Source: Isohypsibius dastychi | Lineage: Eukaryota; Tardigrada; Eutardigrada; Parachela; Isohypsibiidae | Assembly (NCBI GenBank): GCA_034696485.1 | Contig: JAQIWT010000432.1 | Location: 1 to 20,494 of the forward strand | Direction of reading: 5' to 3' | DNA: 20,494 nt | Shown: positions 1 to 8,693 of the stretch, piece by piece | Position numbering within the stretch: the stretch's first letter is position 1 | Layout: each line of letters opens with the position of its first letter | Translations under genes and position numbers: made by a program | Notes under the pieces: generated by a model | Told to the model about the DNA's origin: nothing | The model's database searches: none | Seen by the model: the letters and a program-made list of their open reading frames with translations, nothing else

Positions 1-180
1 GAAATTGAAGAACAGCAGGGAACCAGCGCCCAAGGCCCAACTTGTGAGTTTAACAACGGTTGCTGGAATTCCGTTTTTCTTTTGATTTTCATTCTTGGTT
101 TGAGTTTGATTTCGATTGTCATTTTCGGCGGCATTTTCTTATCCATTATGGATTTGTTCAATTTTCAGAGATTGAATTGA
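1..180 (+). CDS. C-terminal fragment of a membrane protein (5' end outside window)
   Basis: Frame 1 is open from the first base to a TGA at 178-180, giving 59 residues. After about 20 polar residues, including two cysteines (CEFNNGC), comes a strongly hydrophobic stretch of about 26 residues (residues about 24-50, rich in F, L, I, V), then a short tail ending RLN. This looks like one transmembrane helix at the C-terminus of a type I or tail-anchored protein. Polintons and adintoviruses often carry small unclassified membrane proteins, but I recognise no family here. The start, any signal peptide and any upstream exon lie outside the window. A chance open frame is possible, although the composition is clearly membrane-like. 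Confidence 0.45.
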   Translation, partial: EIEEQQGTSAQGPTCEFNNGCWNSVFLLIFILGLSLISIVIFGGIFLSIMDLFNFQRLN

Positions 181-225
181 GAATATTCAGATAAAGAAAT
201 ATCAATGATTAGCTCGTTTTCGAAT

Positions 226-232
226 TATAAAA
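226..232 (+). promoter_or_regulatory. TATA box (TATAAAA) upstream of the three-exon gene
   Basis: TATAAAA lies 87 nt before the ATG at 313 and 21 nt after the alternative ATG at 205. Initiation about 30 nt downstream would exclude the ATG at 205 from the mRNA. This is why I chose the start at 313. Confidence 0.5.
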
Positions 233-312
233 TCATCCCTAGTTTTCGAGTGTTTAAGGCTACTGAATTATATTCGGGTTTATTTCTAGTAGTTGAAAAC
301 GGCAATGGAGAA

Positions 313-1333
313 ATGGAAGAAGACCAAGTAACCAGCACTAAGGCGCAGCCTAGCGAAGCTAGCAACCGAGACATGGACTGCGACGATTTCGATTGCAGTA
401 CGGAAGGTGAAGATAACGGTGCTGGAGGAAGTGCTGATGGAGAAAGCGACTGCGAAGCAACGACCAGCAAGCCGGAAGCTCCGCCCTACATTGAGAACAA
501 GAATAAAGACTATTCCATTGAGTACATCACAGACGAGCGAGAGAAGGATGGAGTAAAAGAAATTCAAGTCAAGATTCACGGATACATCGGGTAATTTCCT
601 GTCACTTATTAAGCGTTAACCGAACCATAATGGGTTTTTTCTGTAGGCTGACTTGGGTCCCGATTACCGAGCTGGAACCAGGCCAGGATGAAATTCTGGC
701 TATGCCCCTGGGTATGCGTACTGTCAACGAGTTGATTCGAAATGAACTTCTCACCCGTGAAGTTATTCAAGTCCGAGGACCGGTTCGACCGGAGGATCGA
801 ACTGATCCCAACCAAGCTGACTATGTCGTTACTTGGTAAGTTGAGATGTCTTGGATTCAACGTACAGTTGAACACGTCGTCTTTGCTTTTCCAGGAAGTC
901 CAAGATACGAGGGGAAATTACAACAACCACGACTGCATTCGGTTTGCAGATGGACCCTGATTGGCGAAAAGCCCATATGGAGCTTCTGGCGGCCAACACC
1001 GATGCTCTTGGTTTGAAGATGGCTTTCGTCAAAACCGGTGATGTTCCGAAACTTGCCGGACAAGTCATCTTGGCCCACGAAAACATGAAGCTTTTGGCGT
1101 TGTCGAGCGAAAACAAGGCCTATCGAGAGGTGATTATCGACATGGTCATGAAGAGTGCGAACAAGGACATTGAAATCGACCACCTGCGATTACATGACCG
1201 AAAAAAGAAGGCGTCCATCCAAAACTACAAGAAGCAGATCGAAGCCATGGAAAAGTGTAATGGGACTTTGAAGCGTAAAGTTGAGGCTCTGGAGAAGGTT
1301 TCTACCACTTCTCCAACCATTGTTCTTGAGTAA
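313..1333 (+). CDS. Unknown acidic protein with C-terminal coiled coil, three exons
   Basis: Exons are 313-590, 647-835 and 895-1333. The introns (56 and 59 nt) are GT-AG, and the phases join to an unbroken 301-residue frame. An in-frame ATG at 205 would add 36 residues but lies upstream of the TATA box. The N-terminal third is acidic and low in complexity (many D, E, S, G). The middle is a compact globular-looking region. The last about 90 residues are charged and heptad-like (for example KKKASIQNYKKQIEAMEK), predicting a coiled coil. I recognise no family; oligomeric structural or regulatory roles are both possible. An AATAAA follows the stop by about 20 nt. Confidence 0.7.
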
Positions 1334-1353
1334 AATCAACTTCTTCACTTCTG

Positions 1354-1359
1354 AATAAA
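1354..1359 (+). terminator. Poly(A) signal AATAAA for the three-exon gene
   Basis: A canonical AATAAA begins 21 nt after the TAA stop at 1331-1333, a normal spacing for the end of a eukaryotic mRNA. Confidence 0.55.
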
Positions 1360-1701
1360 GATGAAAACCTGACCTGACCGTGAGTGGCTCGCATTTTTTC
1401 AAACTATATAGAAGCTTTTCGTAAATTCAGTGGATAGACAAGGACTTCTATAAATTTTTGGTTGTGCATGATTCGAGAAAGACTGAGAGAACTGGTCGGC
1501 GGTGAAAACTGGCACGACAAGGCGTCCCCGAGAAGCAAATGGCCCAAGACTCTGCGGATGAGGAAACCGCTCTCGGGTGGCTGGCAGCGCCCTTCTAGTA
1601 TCCAAAAACTGGTTTTGGATGTCTGACTCGAATCATGTACGACCATAAATTTTGCGAATATTTGCATGTCCAAGTTTGAAAGTCAATTTCCTAAATTTTG
1701 C
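1360..1701. other. Intergenic stretch, no convincing gene
   Basis: Together with the bases to 1838 this is the largest low-coding part of the window. Overlapping short minus-strand frames at 1399-1673 have no family resemblance and no promoter signal. The stretch holds an 8-bp perfect hairpin (1600-1620) and an AT-rich CATAAATTTT near 1644-1653 that might serve as a TATA box for the small gene after 1702. Nothing else was recognised. Confidence 0.4.
1600..1620. repeat. Perfect inverted repeat (8-bp arms, 5-nt loop)
   Basis: ATCCAAAA at 1600-1607 is the exact reverse complement of TTTTGGAT at 1613-1620, around the loop ACTGG. It sits in the non-coding gap between the oppositely oriented 3' ends of the three-exon gene and the polymerase gene. 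It could be a terminator-like or recombination hairpin, or chance. Confidence 0.5.
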
Positions 1702-2042
1702 ATGAAATCTGCTGCTTCTAACGCTTGTCAGCTAAGGTGTCGGGGGTTCCTGCTCAAGGTAAGTGAATAAAGCACCAAAACACACATTAAAGCCCTTACA
1801 AGCGCTCAAAAACTGACGTAAAGGGCGAGTTTGGCATCATGGAGAGAATACAAGCTCTGTTTGGATGTTTATTTTGGATCATGGTTTTGGGGACACTGTT
1901 TACGTTGAATGGTTTGACTTACGATAATCAGATTAAAGAGCTGGCGTTATTGAAGAAACTCAATGCAACGTTTATTCTGAAGTTTCTGAAGCCCGGAATC
2001 CAAAGGGTCGAGTCTCGTAATTGGACAGAATTCGGCGCTTAG
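1702..2042 (+). CDS. Possible small membrane protein, perhaps two exons
   Basis: A 67-codon frame opens at the ATG at 1839 and ends at 2040-2042. It has an N-terminal hydrophobic segment (residues about 6-27) like a signal anchor, then a polar tail with an NAT glycosylation sequon. It overlaps the 3' end of the polymerase gene on the other strand by 71 nt. Upstream, an ATG at 1702 opens 19 codons that end exactly at AAG|GTAAGT. A possible acceptor at 1801-1802 rejoins the same frame and would give 98 residues. That intron would be 44 nt, shorter than the others here, with a weak pyrimidine tract. No family is recognised, and the frame may be chance. Confidence 0.28.
1971..1976 (-). terminator. 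Poly(A) signal AATAAA overlapping the polymerase stop codon
   Basis: On the minus strand the polymerase TAA stop (1974-1972) lies inside AATAAA (1976-1971). The stop codon and cleavage signal are fused, in keeping with the compact layout. Confidence 0.5.
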
Positions 2043-5000
2043 AGTAGGTCATCCGGAATTTCTTCTTGAGGGGAACCACAGAAACTTGCATGGTTTTCTT
2101 GTTTCGAATAATGTTAAAGTCGTAGGTGATCTCAATTGGAGCAACGCTTCCAGGGTCTTCGAGGGTTGAAATCAGCAAGTCTCGCAGCGATTCATATGTG
2201 AGAGCTTCCTGGGAATTCCGGTTGATGGTGAACCCCTTCACTTTAGTGACTTGTTTTCCAGTGTTGAGCATGTAGCTGTAGCTCTTCGGTCCGGTCGAGC
2301 AGAAATGAGTGATGTATTCGCCGGGGTTGAGGGAATCTGCCAGGTCGCCAAGAAAATTACCGGTCGGCGGATCAGCGTCACCTTCTCGGGAAATATAAAA
2401 CAGACTGTCGGTGTCTGTATAGAGAAGTCGGTCTCCAAGGAAATGCATATGCTTGAAGAGTAGTAACCTGGCGCAGGCAGTCGTCCAAGCAGCAAGGACC
2501 ACATTTGTTTTCCCACTCGTTGGGATGAAATCACTTTTAACTTTATAAGAGAGTTGGATGGTCTCGTCCGTAACAATGTCGAAACTTTTTACTTCGTATT
2601 CGCCCGAAGTCAGATACTTGTGGAACTCGGCGACATCTTGAATAAAAATAGTGTTTGATCTTGACTCACGTTCTCCAAGTTTTCCCCCTAAAACAAATTT
2701 TGTCAACACGATATCATCGAAAGGACCAAATAAAAATTTACAGAAGCTGTTGAGCATCATTTTTGCAAGGGCTCGAAGCCCCTCGTTGAAAACAATCTTT
2801 TTTTCATCCAAGCGAATTCCTTGTCGAACGAAGAATTCCTCGACATACGCAGTTTTCAATTCAGGCGTATTGCAGTCTGGTGGATATCCTGATGACTCAC
2901 TCTTTATTTTCAAGAATAAGTCAATGTAGTCTTTGAAGAGGTGCTTTTTACGTTCAGGAAAATCCCAAATTTCATACATTTTCAGTATTTTATAACCATG
3001 TTGAAGTGCCTCTTGCACCTCGTTGGTGCACCATGTACCTAAAAGGTTTAAATTATTGCTTGCTTGTTCTAAAAAAGGAAACAGTTAAATTACCTGTGAA
3101 TGCCCGTTCAGATTCTGAGTGAAAACAGTCCTCGTTTTGTTTGGTGATGCAGCATGATCGACAAAGCGCAAAAGTCAATTTGTCGGTTCGGAATGGAAGA
3201 ACCGGAATCAGCTGATTGGTGGGAGGTAGAATCATGCATTTAATCAGGCCGACAACGGTTTCGATTGGGGGGAAATCCTGTGTGTAAATTTTGGGGGCAC
3301 CAATTGGGTATTCAGCATTGCGGTTGATGAATGGGTATTGCGACACGATATCCAGGGAACGAATTCTTTCATCCGGTTTAATTTCATGCAGCAGTTTGAA
3401 AGCATTCGTTCGACCCCCGTAGAACGCATCACGAGGAAATAGTGGTTCGGTAATCGAGCAGGTCTTTCCAAAATCAGTAAAGTCAATGTCGGATTTCGCT
3501 TCATGCTCCCAAATGGAACGAACTGAATACCCCATATTACGTAGCTCCCGCAAACGTGACAAAGTGGATCGATTGACTTCGGCCATTGGTTGGTACAGAA
3601 TTGGATGTTGAAGATCAGGGCTGTAGCACTTCAAGCACCCATGCCAAAAGCACCTGGAATTTTTTTCTCGTTAAAAATTACACCAAGTGTGAGTAAAGTC
3701 TTACCCAAGAAATTCAAAACAACACATCATGTCGTTCGAAAATCCATCGACAGTCAGTCGTCCGACTCGGTGTTCATGTACAATATCCGTGTGCAAAGTC
3801 TCAGCCATGAACATTAACCACTTTGTTCCAATAATAGATTTCGGTTTTCCCCTGTTTGGTCCACAAGGCGAAATGAGACAAATCTGTTTGTCGAGCAACA
3901 TTGTCGCTCGCCAAAAGTAATTACACACTCCTGCAATAGTGAGGCCAACAGAATAAGGGCATATGCCAAGCGTGATCTGCATAAAGAGCAAACGAAACTT
4001 TTCGCTGGCTTTTTGAAGAACAAGAGTGTCCAGAATACAGTAGCTGATCAACTCATCATTGAAATCGAAAAGATTTTTCTTCCTGGTTTTCTCTTCGTCG
4101 TACCACAATGAGAATGCAGCTTTGTCGGAATCAGCCATAGATGAAAATCCATAAGATTCTTTGCTAGGCCATGGAATGATTTGATTCCAGTTTTCGGGTT
4201 TGTTGATGCTGAACGGAAATTTCGATTTGGAAATTTCGAGACCGAACGTCTTTCCAAACTTGGCCAGAGATTGAGAGACGTAATTCAAAGTGTCTCGGAA
4301 TCGAATACCGTGAGAAGGAACGTCCATTTGAACAATCTTACTTCCGTTGAAAATCAGTTTTGGAATGGTTCCAGATTTGATGAGGTAGCTCAAGATGAAA
4401 TAGCCGTCAAAAGCTTTAAAATTGTGGGCGATAATGATATAATCTTTGAACTGGCCACTGAATAAAAATTCGCACAAGTCAGCAGTAATGTCTCTTCCAA
4501 TCTCATCAGTCCGAGGCGGAAACACGTGAATCTCATCTCCAAACGTGACTACAGCCAGGTTCGGATAGAAAACTCCGTTTTCTTGCTCCACGGTTTCGAG
4601 GTCAAAATAGGCAATTTTCTGCTCAGCATATCTAGGTAGGTCTTCCGGGTTGACGATGACAGGCTTCATGAAACAATGGTGGTCTTCTTCTGCCAGGAAA
4701 AAATCTTTACAAGAGTGACAAAAACGTTCGTGGCATCGATGCACACGGCCACTGTACATGGTCTTGTAGAACACATCACAAGCCAAGCACACATGAAATT
4801 TCTGGCAAATGCTCCTGCCATTCAGTTTATTACTGTTGAAGAGCAATGCAGTCTTCTTGTGACTGGCGTAGCAGGTTTGCCCGTTAAAACGGCGGTTGCA
4901 GTCAGTACATTGAACGTACTCGGGTGGATCCTGATCGTTCACACAGTTGCTTTTCAAACACATTTTGCAGATGACTTTGCATCGGTGAATTCCCAAGTTG

Positions 5001-5974
5001 TTGTGTGCTTTGAGGCAGTCGAAGCAGTAGTAAGTTTGCGAGAAATATGCAGGTAGAGAAGTGATGACATCAAAGTGAGAATTATGGTGAAGAACGATAA
5101 TTCGTTTTGGTTTCGGAGGACCCGAGTAGATCACCGTGTTCAGATGATCCACAGAAACCACAACGACCTGGTAGTCCGGAAGAACGGCCTGGAAGGCAGG
5201 AAAATCATGCCGAGTGTAGGCCCTCACTGGTAATCCAGACTCGCCAATCAGTTCCATCGCGGTCTGAGTTTGAAAGGCTTTAGTTCGATACAAAGTGCGG
5301 TATCTCTGCATGTTTTCGTCGGCGTGAGCTTTTCCAATCACCAGGGCCCTTGCAAAACAAATGTCGTCCTTGTTGTTCACCTGAGTGATGCATCGCTTGC
5401 TAGCAAGCTTGCGTCGAAGCATTCCGGTTATGTCATTGTTGTTGGATCCAACTGGAATTCGTGTGTGTTGAACCGCAATGGTGAATGAGTCGTCCAACCG
5501 GAATTCTTCATTCGAATTGAGTACCCTCTCGATTTCTAACATCCAGCGGTTCACACTGAGTTGATCTCGACGTACTAACGGCGTCCATATTGGAGCTCGG
5601 AGGTTGGTGTTTTCGATCCTCAAACGAACCAAGTCATGCTCGGGTACATCTTGAAGAACAGTTTCAAGAAGATTCTCGAGGATTGAAGCAACTCCCTGGA
5701 CACTCAGGTGAAAAGGCAAATTTTCAAGATGTTTGACTGTTACTTCGAACGTTGTAAAAGTAATCTTAAATTTCGTGCAATGAAATGTCCCAGTCTCGCG
5801 GATGGTGAAGAAGTTTGCAATATGCCTTGGTAGACCATAACCAAACTGAACGTTTTCAAACTCTTCCAGCTTGGCTTTTGCCAGTTCATCGTCCTCAACA
5901 TGGGACTCACCCCAAATTTCATGAAGCCACTCATCCTCGTCCAGGCCATCGTAAAAAAGTTCTTCGACTTCCAT
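1972..5974 (-). CDS. polB: Protein-primed family B DNA polymerase (DNA_pol_B_2), three exons
   Basis: Exons in transcription order are 5974-3705, 3653-3094 and 3038-1972. The introns (51 and 55 nt) are GT-AG, and the phases close to 1298 residues, within the Polinton range. In order: an N-terminal region of unknown role; a Cys/His-rich zinc-finger block around residues 310-440; the 3'-5' exonuclease motifs ExoI FDLET (457-461), ExoII HNFKAFDG (517-524) and ExoIII YCILD (645-649); palm motif A SLDIVSQYP (856-864, Asp858); motif B KMMLNSFCKFLFG (1036-1048); and motif C YTDTDS (Asp1152, Asp1154). A GCFWHGC motif spans the first splice junction, as expected for this family. It should replicate the linear genome from a protein primer. 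All catalytic residues are present, so I see no sign of decay. The start lies 3 nt after the stop of the upstream gene. Confidence 0.95.
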
Positions 5975-5977
5975 TTA

Positions 5978-6607
5978 TTATAGCAAATAGTTTAAAACAT
6001 GGGCGAGGTCTTCAGAAATGGATTCACGCAAGTGCTTGTAAGCATTAAAATGTAACAAGAACAAGCTTTTCGTTCGAATGTTATATAGCTTCAAGAAGCA
6101 TCGCTCGCCTTGGCGGCCCCGTAGCCGTCGGCCCAAGCGAATGTAAAGTTCTTTCTTGTCAACCAAAGTCCAAGATTGGTCAATGATCGGTTGCTCCGGC
6201 TGATACTTATCTGCATCTTGATCATCTTGCAAACTTTGGTGTTCCGCGGCGTGTTTGTCGAACGATCTCACAAGCGCTGTAACTTGACTGTAACTGAGGG
6301 CTATCTTGGATCTTCCCGCCTGGAGAAGAGCATAATTCCTCTTGAACGTGAACGATGTGATCGATCTTTGATGCATCTTGATGCAAGATTTGTCTTGAAG
6401 AATGTATCTGGCTCTGACAAGGTGTTCTTTCGCAAACATTTTCATGTCTGAACGTGGAACCCCAAACGGTGAATTGGAGATTGCTAGAACTGGTAAACTG
6501 GGTGGACTTCAACTTTTGTAATGCATTGAAAACTTACGTTCGGGGTCTTGTAACATGGGCACCGGTGGAGCATCTAACTCGTCAGGAAAATTTAACAACT
6601 GATCCAT
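5978..6607 (-). CDS. Basic 179-residue protein, two exons, possible tandem PC4-like fold
   Basis: Exons are 6607-6538 (70 nt) and 6447-5978. The 90-nt GT-AG intron gives an unbroken 179-residue frame. A TATATA lies just upstream, and the stop is followed after 3 nt by the polymerase ATG, so the two may share a transcript. The protein is basic. Twice (about residues 55-87 and 122-168) it shows strands followed by a hydrophobic strand-helix unit, such as KIALSYSQVTALVRSF (71-86) and SLFLLHFNAYKHLRESI (151-167). This resembles the strand 3/helix unit of PC4-type ssDNA-binding coactivators. That is inference by eye. A terminal-protein or replication-accessory role would also fit its place beside polB. 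No close family is recognised. Confidence 0.72.
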
Positions 6608-6612
6608 GGTGT

Positions 6613-6618
6613 TTTATT
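6613..6618 (-). terminator. AATAAA between the IAP gene and the 179-residue gene
   Basis: This minus-strand AATAAA lies 35 nt past the IAP stop and 6 nt before the next ATG (6607). It can serve as the IAP poly(A) signal. It is also 27 nt downstream of the next gene's TATA box, i.e. at its expected transcription start. Confidence 0.45.
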
Positions 6619-6639
6619 TTTGTCAACATCGAAAGCAAG

Positions 6640-6646
6640 TATATAT
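6640..6646 (-). promoter_or_regulatory. TATA box (ATATATA) of the 179-residue gene
   Basis: Minus-strand CATATATAC lies about 33-39 nt before the ATG at 6607. It overlaps the region just after the IAP stop codon, so promoter and upstream 3' end are interleaved. The 5' UTR would be only about 10 nt. Confidence 0.45.
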
Positions 6647-6652
6647 GCATCT

Positions 6653-7582
6653 TCACAAGAATATCTTAGTTCGACCTTTGATGATTGATCGGCAAATAGG
6701 ACACGATGTAATCTTAACGGAGCATTGCTCGCAAACACAGAGGTGATTGCACGTTAAAACAGTAGCCACTTTGTTCTCAAGACAGACTTTGCACGTTAAA
6801 TCTAGTTTAAGTTCATCGAGATTGTTGGAGACTTGCGAAAATTCAGTGGGCGATTCTTGCGGGTCAAAATGTAGGTCATACTTTTCCAGGAATTCCTCGT
6901 AGGTGAAAATGTTCTGGTCATTGGCTTCAAACACTTCCATGCAATCTTCCTCATCAATCTCGTCGACTTCATTTGCCCTTTTGATGATATCACATTTGTT
7001 CTCAATTCCGTTCTGGGAATTCGGTGAACTGTAAAGAAAGATGACATCGTTGACCCACCTCCGACCGACCAGTTGATGAAGATAAGCACAAGTTGGTGAC
7101 AGTAACGCATGACGTGCCATCGGGGCCGCTGGCCCAGATTCATCGTCCTCAGTCAGGTCCCACTTTGGCAGCTTCAGATCACAACAGAAACAATGGACTT
7201 CATCACCCAGGCAGATGAATCCAGCTTTTGCAAATTGATCCGAGTAACAGGTGGCTTGGTTGAACGGCCAAAGGTGGAAAAACGTTTCAATACGAGTGTC
7301 AAAGTTTGCGAATTTTACATCTCGAAAGACGACAGTTTGAGACTTATCTTCGTCAATACGTTTGTTTTTCGCATTTTGGACCCGGCATAGGTGGTCGTTC
7401 TTTAGAATCGCAGAGTCGTAGCATTTCCCGATGATGACCCCACAGTGCAGGCAGCGGACCACGTGGTGGACTCTGGTGCAGTACCAACCTCTTTCGGCTT
7501 GAGCTCGGTAGTTGGTGACTCCGCAAAGCTTGTATCTGGCTGTTCGACTCGCCAGCCGGTGAGGGAAACGAAGGTCCTCCAT
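6653..7582 (-). CDS. Inhibitor-of-apoptosis protein: degenerate BIR, BIR, C-terminal RING
   Basis: I chose the ATG at 7582 (309 residues) because a TATA box lies 27-35 nt upstream. The frame runs on to 7816, but those codons overlap the divergent promoter and the start of the next gene. Residues about 5-68 look like a worn first BIR (GWYC, then CLHCG, with no full ligand set). Residues about 96-168 are a canonical BIR with zinc ligands C131, C134, H158 and C165 and the conserved W141. An acidic linker leads to a C-terminal C3HC4 RING (C264, C267, C278, H280, C284, C287, C294, C297) of IAP type. IAPs bind caspases through BIRs and ubiquitylate partners through the RING; baculoviruses use them to block host cell death. 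The same role is inferred here. Host capture is the likely origin. Confidence 0.9.
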   Translation of the reverse strand: MEDLRFPHRLASRTARYKLCGVTNYRAQAERGWYCTRVHHVVRCLHCGVIIGKCYDSAILKNDHLCRVQNAKNKRIDEDKSQTVVFRDVKFANFDTRIETFFHLWPFNQATCYSDQFAKAGFICLGDEVHCFCCDLKLPKWDLTEDDESGPAAPMARHALLSPTCAYLHQLVGRRWVNDVIFLYSSPNSQNGIENKCDIIKRANEVDEIDEEDCMEVFEANDQNIFTYEEFLEKYDLHFDPQESPTEFSQVSNNLDELKLDLTCKVCLENKVATVLTCNHLCVCEQCSVKITSCPICRSIIKGRTKIFL

Positions 7583-7608
7583 AAGATGTAATGAATTGAA
7601 TGTCGACC

Positions 7609-7617
7609 TATATATAT
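7609..7617 (-). promoter_or_regulatory. TATA box of the IAP gene
   Basis: Minus-strand ATATATATA lies 27-35 nt before the ATG at 7582, followed by an initiator-like TCATTA. It is back to back with the TATA box of the divergent PC4-like gene, 64 nt away. Confidence 0.55.
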
Positions 7618-7681
7618 GGTGAGATTGCAATGAGCTATATTGTCCGCTTATCAGGTCATCGACCCTTCTTCTCAAATTCTG

Positions 7682-7689
7682 TATATAAC
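7682..7689 (+). promoter_or_regulatory. TATA box (TATATAAC) of the PC4-like gene
   Basis: TATATAAC is followed by TCAGTT at 7716-7721, which matches the arthropod-type initiator though at a slightly long spacing. It favours the ATG at 7737 over the ATG at 7695, which would lie upstream of or at the transcription start. Confidence 0.5.
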
Positions 7690-7736
7690 GAGACATGAAA
7701 TTGTTAGTAATGCAATCAGTTCTGTTTTCGGTTTCG

Positions 7737-8693
7737 ATGGCTCCAACTAAGCGCCCAGCCTCTGAATCTTCGGAAGGTCCCGATCCCAAGAAAAGTTTTG
7801 TTAAACGAGAGTACACTTGTGAAGGATTTCCAGCTTACAAACTGGGATATGACCGTGCGCTGTGTGTCCGCGTCAACGATGATCAGAAGCTCGAATTTGT
7901 TCTTGGATGCTTCACTCCATCCCAACCTGGGAGTACCGCTCTGGTCCAAACCGAGAAAACGATCGTTCTGAGTGAACAACAAGTTGTCAAACTAATTGGC
8001 CTCATCTTCAACGAGAAACTTGCTCTAACTTCAAGCTCAAAGGTGGGAGACGGAAACATTTCACGTCTTCAAAGTATTGGAGAGAATGTCTACCTTGCAT
8101 GGTCATCATTCCAAGGTTCAGCCATGGTGCAGGTTCGAGAGCATTCGATTGGCTACAGCGGCCATATGTTTCCTACTAAAAGAGGCGCCACGTTGAACAC
8201 TGCAGCGTTTGAGGCTCTGCAGTCGTGCATCAAGGACGGGACTCTCATGAAGGCAATCGGTGAGTTCTCGCAGAAAGAACTCAGTATGCCACCTGGAGAC
8301 TTGCCATCCTTTACGGAGATCCTTGAGGAAACCGTTCCGAACGTTCTTTTGGAAATCGTTCGAGCTCGCTTGCAAGATCAATGCGATGTGTGCCAGAAAG
8401 CGGCGACTTTGTTTCAAGCTCCATTGTACGGTAACAAAGGACGACACACTTGCTTCTTCAATTCATCGGTCATTTCTGCCCCGGATGAGACCAAGCGAGC
8501 AGTCATCAAAGAGCTCAAGGCTGAGAAGAAAATTTCGGGAATGCTGTTGCTTTTGCATGAGAACATCACGTTTGCTCAGGCTATGGCTTTCAACAACGAT
8601 GCATACTTGGATGATCATGAAGTCAACTTGTGGAAATGCGTGGAGAAATATCGATTACTGGAGACGGGAGGGAAGAAGAAGGTCACTGTTTAA
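7737..8693 (+). CDS. PC4-like ssDNA-binding/transcription coactivator protein
   Basis: 318 residues from the ATG at 7737. An in-frame ATG 42 nt upstream is unlikely given the TATA box. Residues 1-20 carry a bipartite-type nuclear signal (KRP, then PKK). Residues about 113-168 match the PC4/Sub1 core in order: an IG and strand 1, a second strand reading VQVREHS (131-137), a G-x-M/F-P-x-K-R-G turn (142-150), then the final strand and helix ATLNTAAFEALQSCI (151-165). An earlier segment (about 41-92, ending TIVLSEQQVVKLIGLIF) has the same strand-strand-strand-helix order, so the protein may hold two copies, an intramolecular pseudo-dimer. The C-terminal half has a possible zinc site (C216, C219, H238, C239). 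PC4 binds ssDNA and links activators to TBP/TFIIA. The gene converges on the protease gene with an 11-nt overlap. Confidence 0.62.
   Translation: MAPTKRPASESSEGPDPKKSFVKREYTCEGFPAYKLGYDRALCVRVNDDQKLEFVLGCFTPSQPGSTALVQTEKTIVLSEQQVVKLIGLIFNEKLALTSSSKVGDGNISRLQSIGENVYLAWSSFQGSAMVQVREHSIGYSGHMFPTKRGATLNTAAFEALQSCIKDGTLMKAIGEFSQKELSMPPGDLPSFTEILEETVPNVLLEIVRARLQDQCDVCQKAATLFQAPLYGNKGRHTCFFNSSVISAPDETKRAVIKELKAEKKISGMLLLLHENITFAQAMAFNNDAYLDDHEVNLWKCVEKYRLLETGGKKKVTV

Noticed and set aside
205-312. Earlier ATG (205) of the three-exon gene
   Set aside because: It lies upstream of the TATAAAA at 226-232, so it would not be in a transcript started from that box. It remains possible if another promoter exists.
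1399-1673. Minus-strand frames of 68 and 89 codons in the gap
   Set aside because: Overlapping each other, with no ATG at the stated edge of the longer one, no family pattern and no promoter.
7583-7816. N-terminal 78-residue extension of the IAP frame
   Set aside because: It crosses the IAP TATA box and the divergent promoter and start of the PC4-like gene; the ATG after the TATA box fits better.
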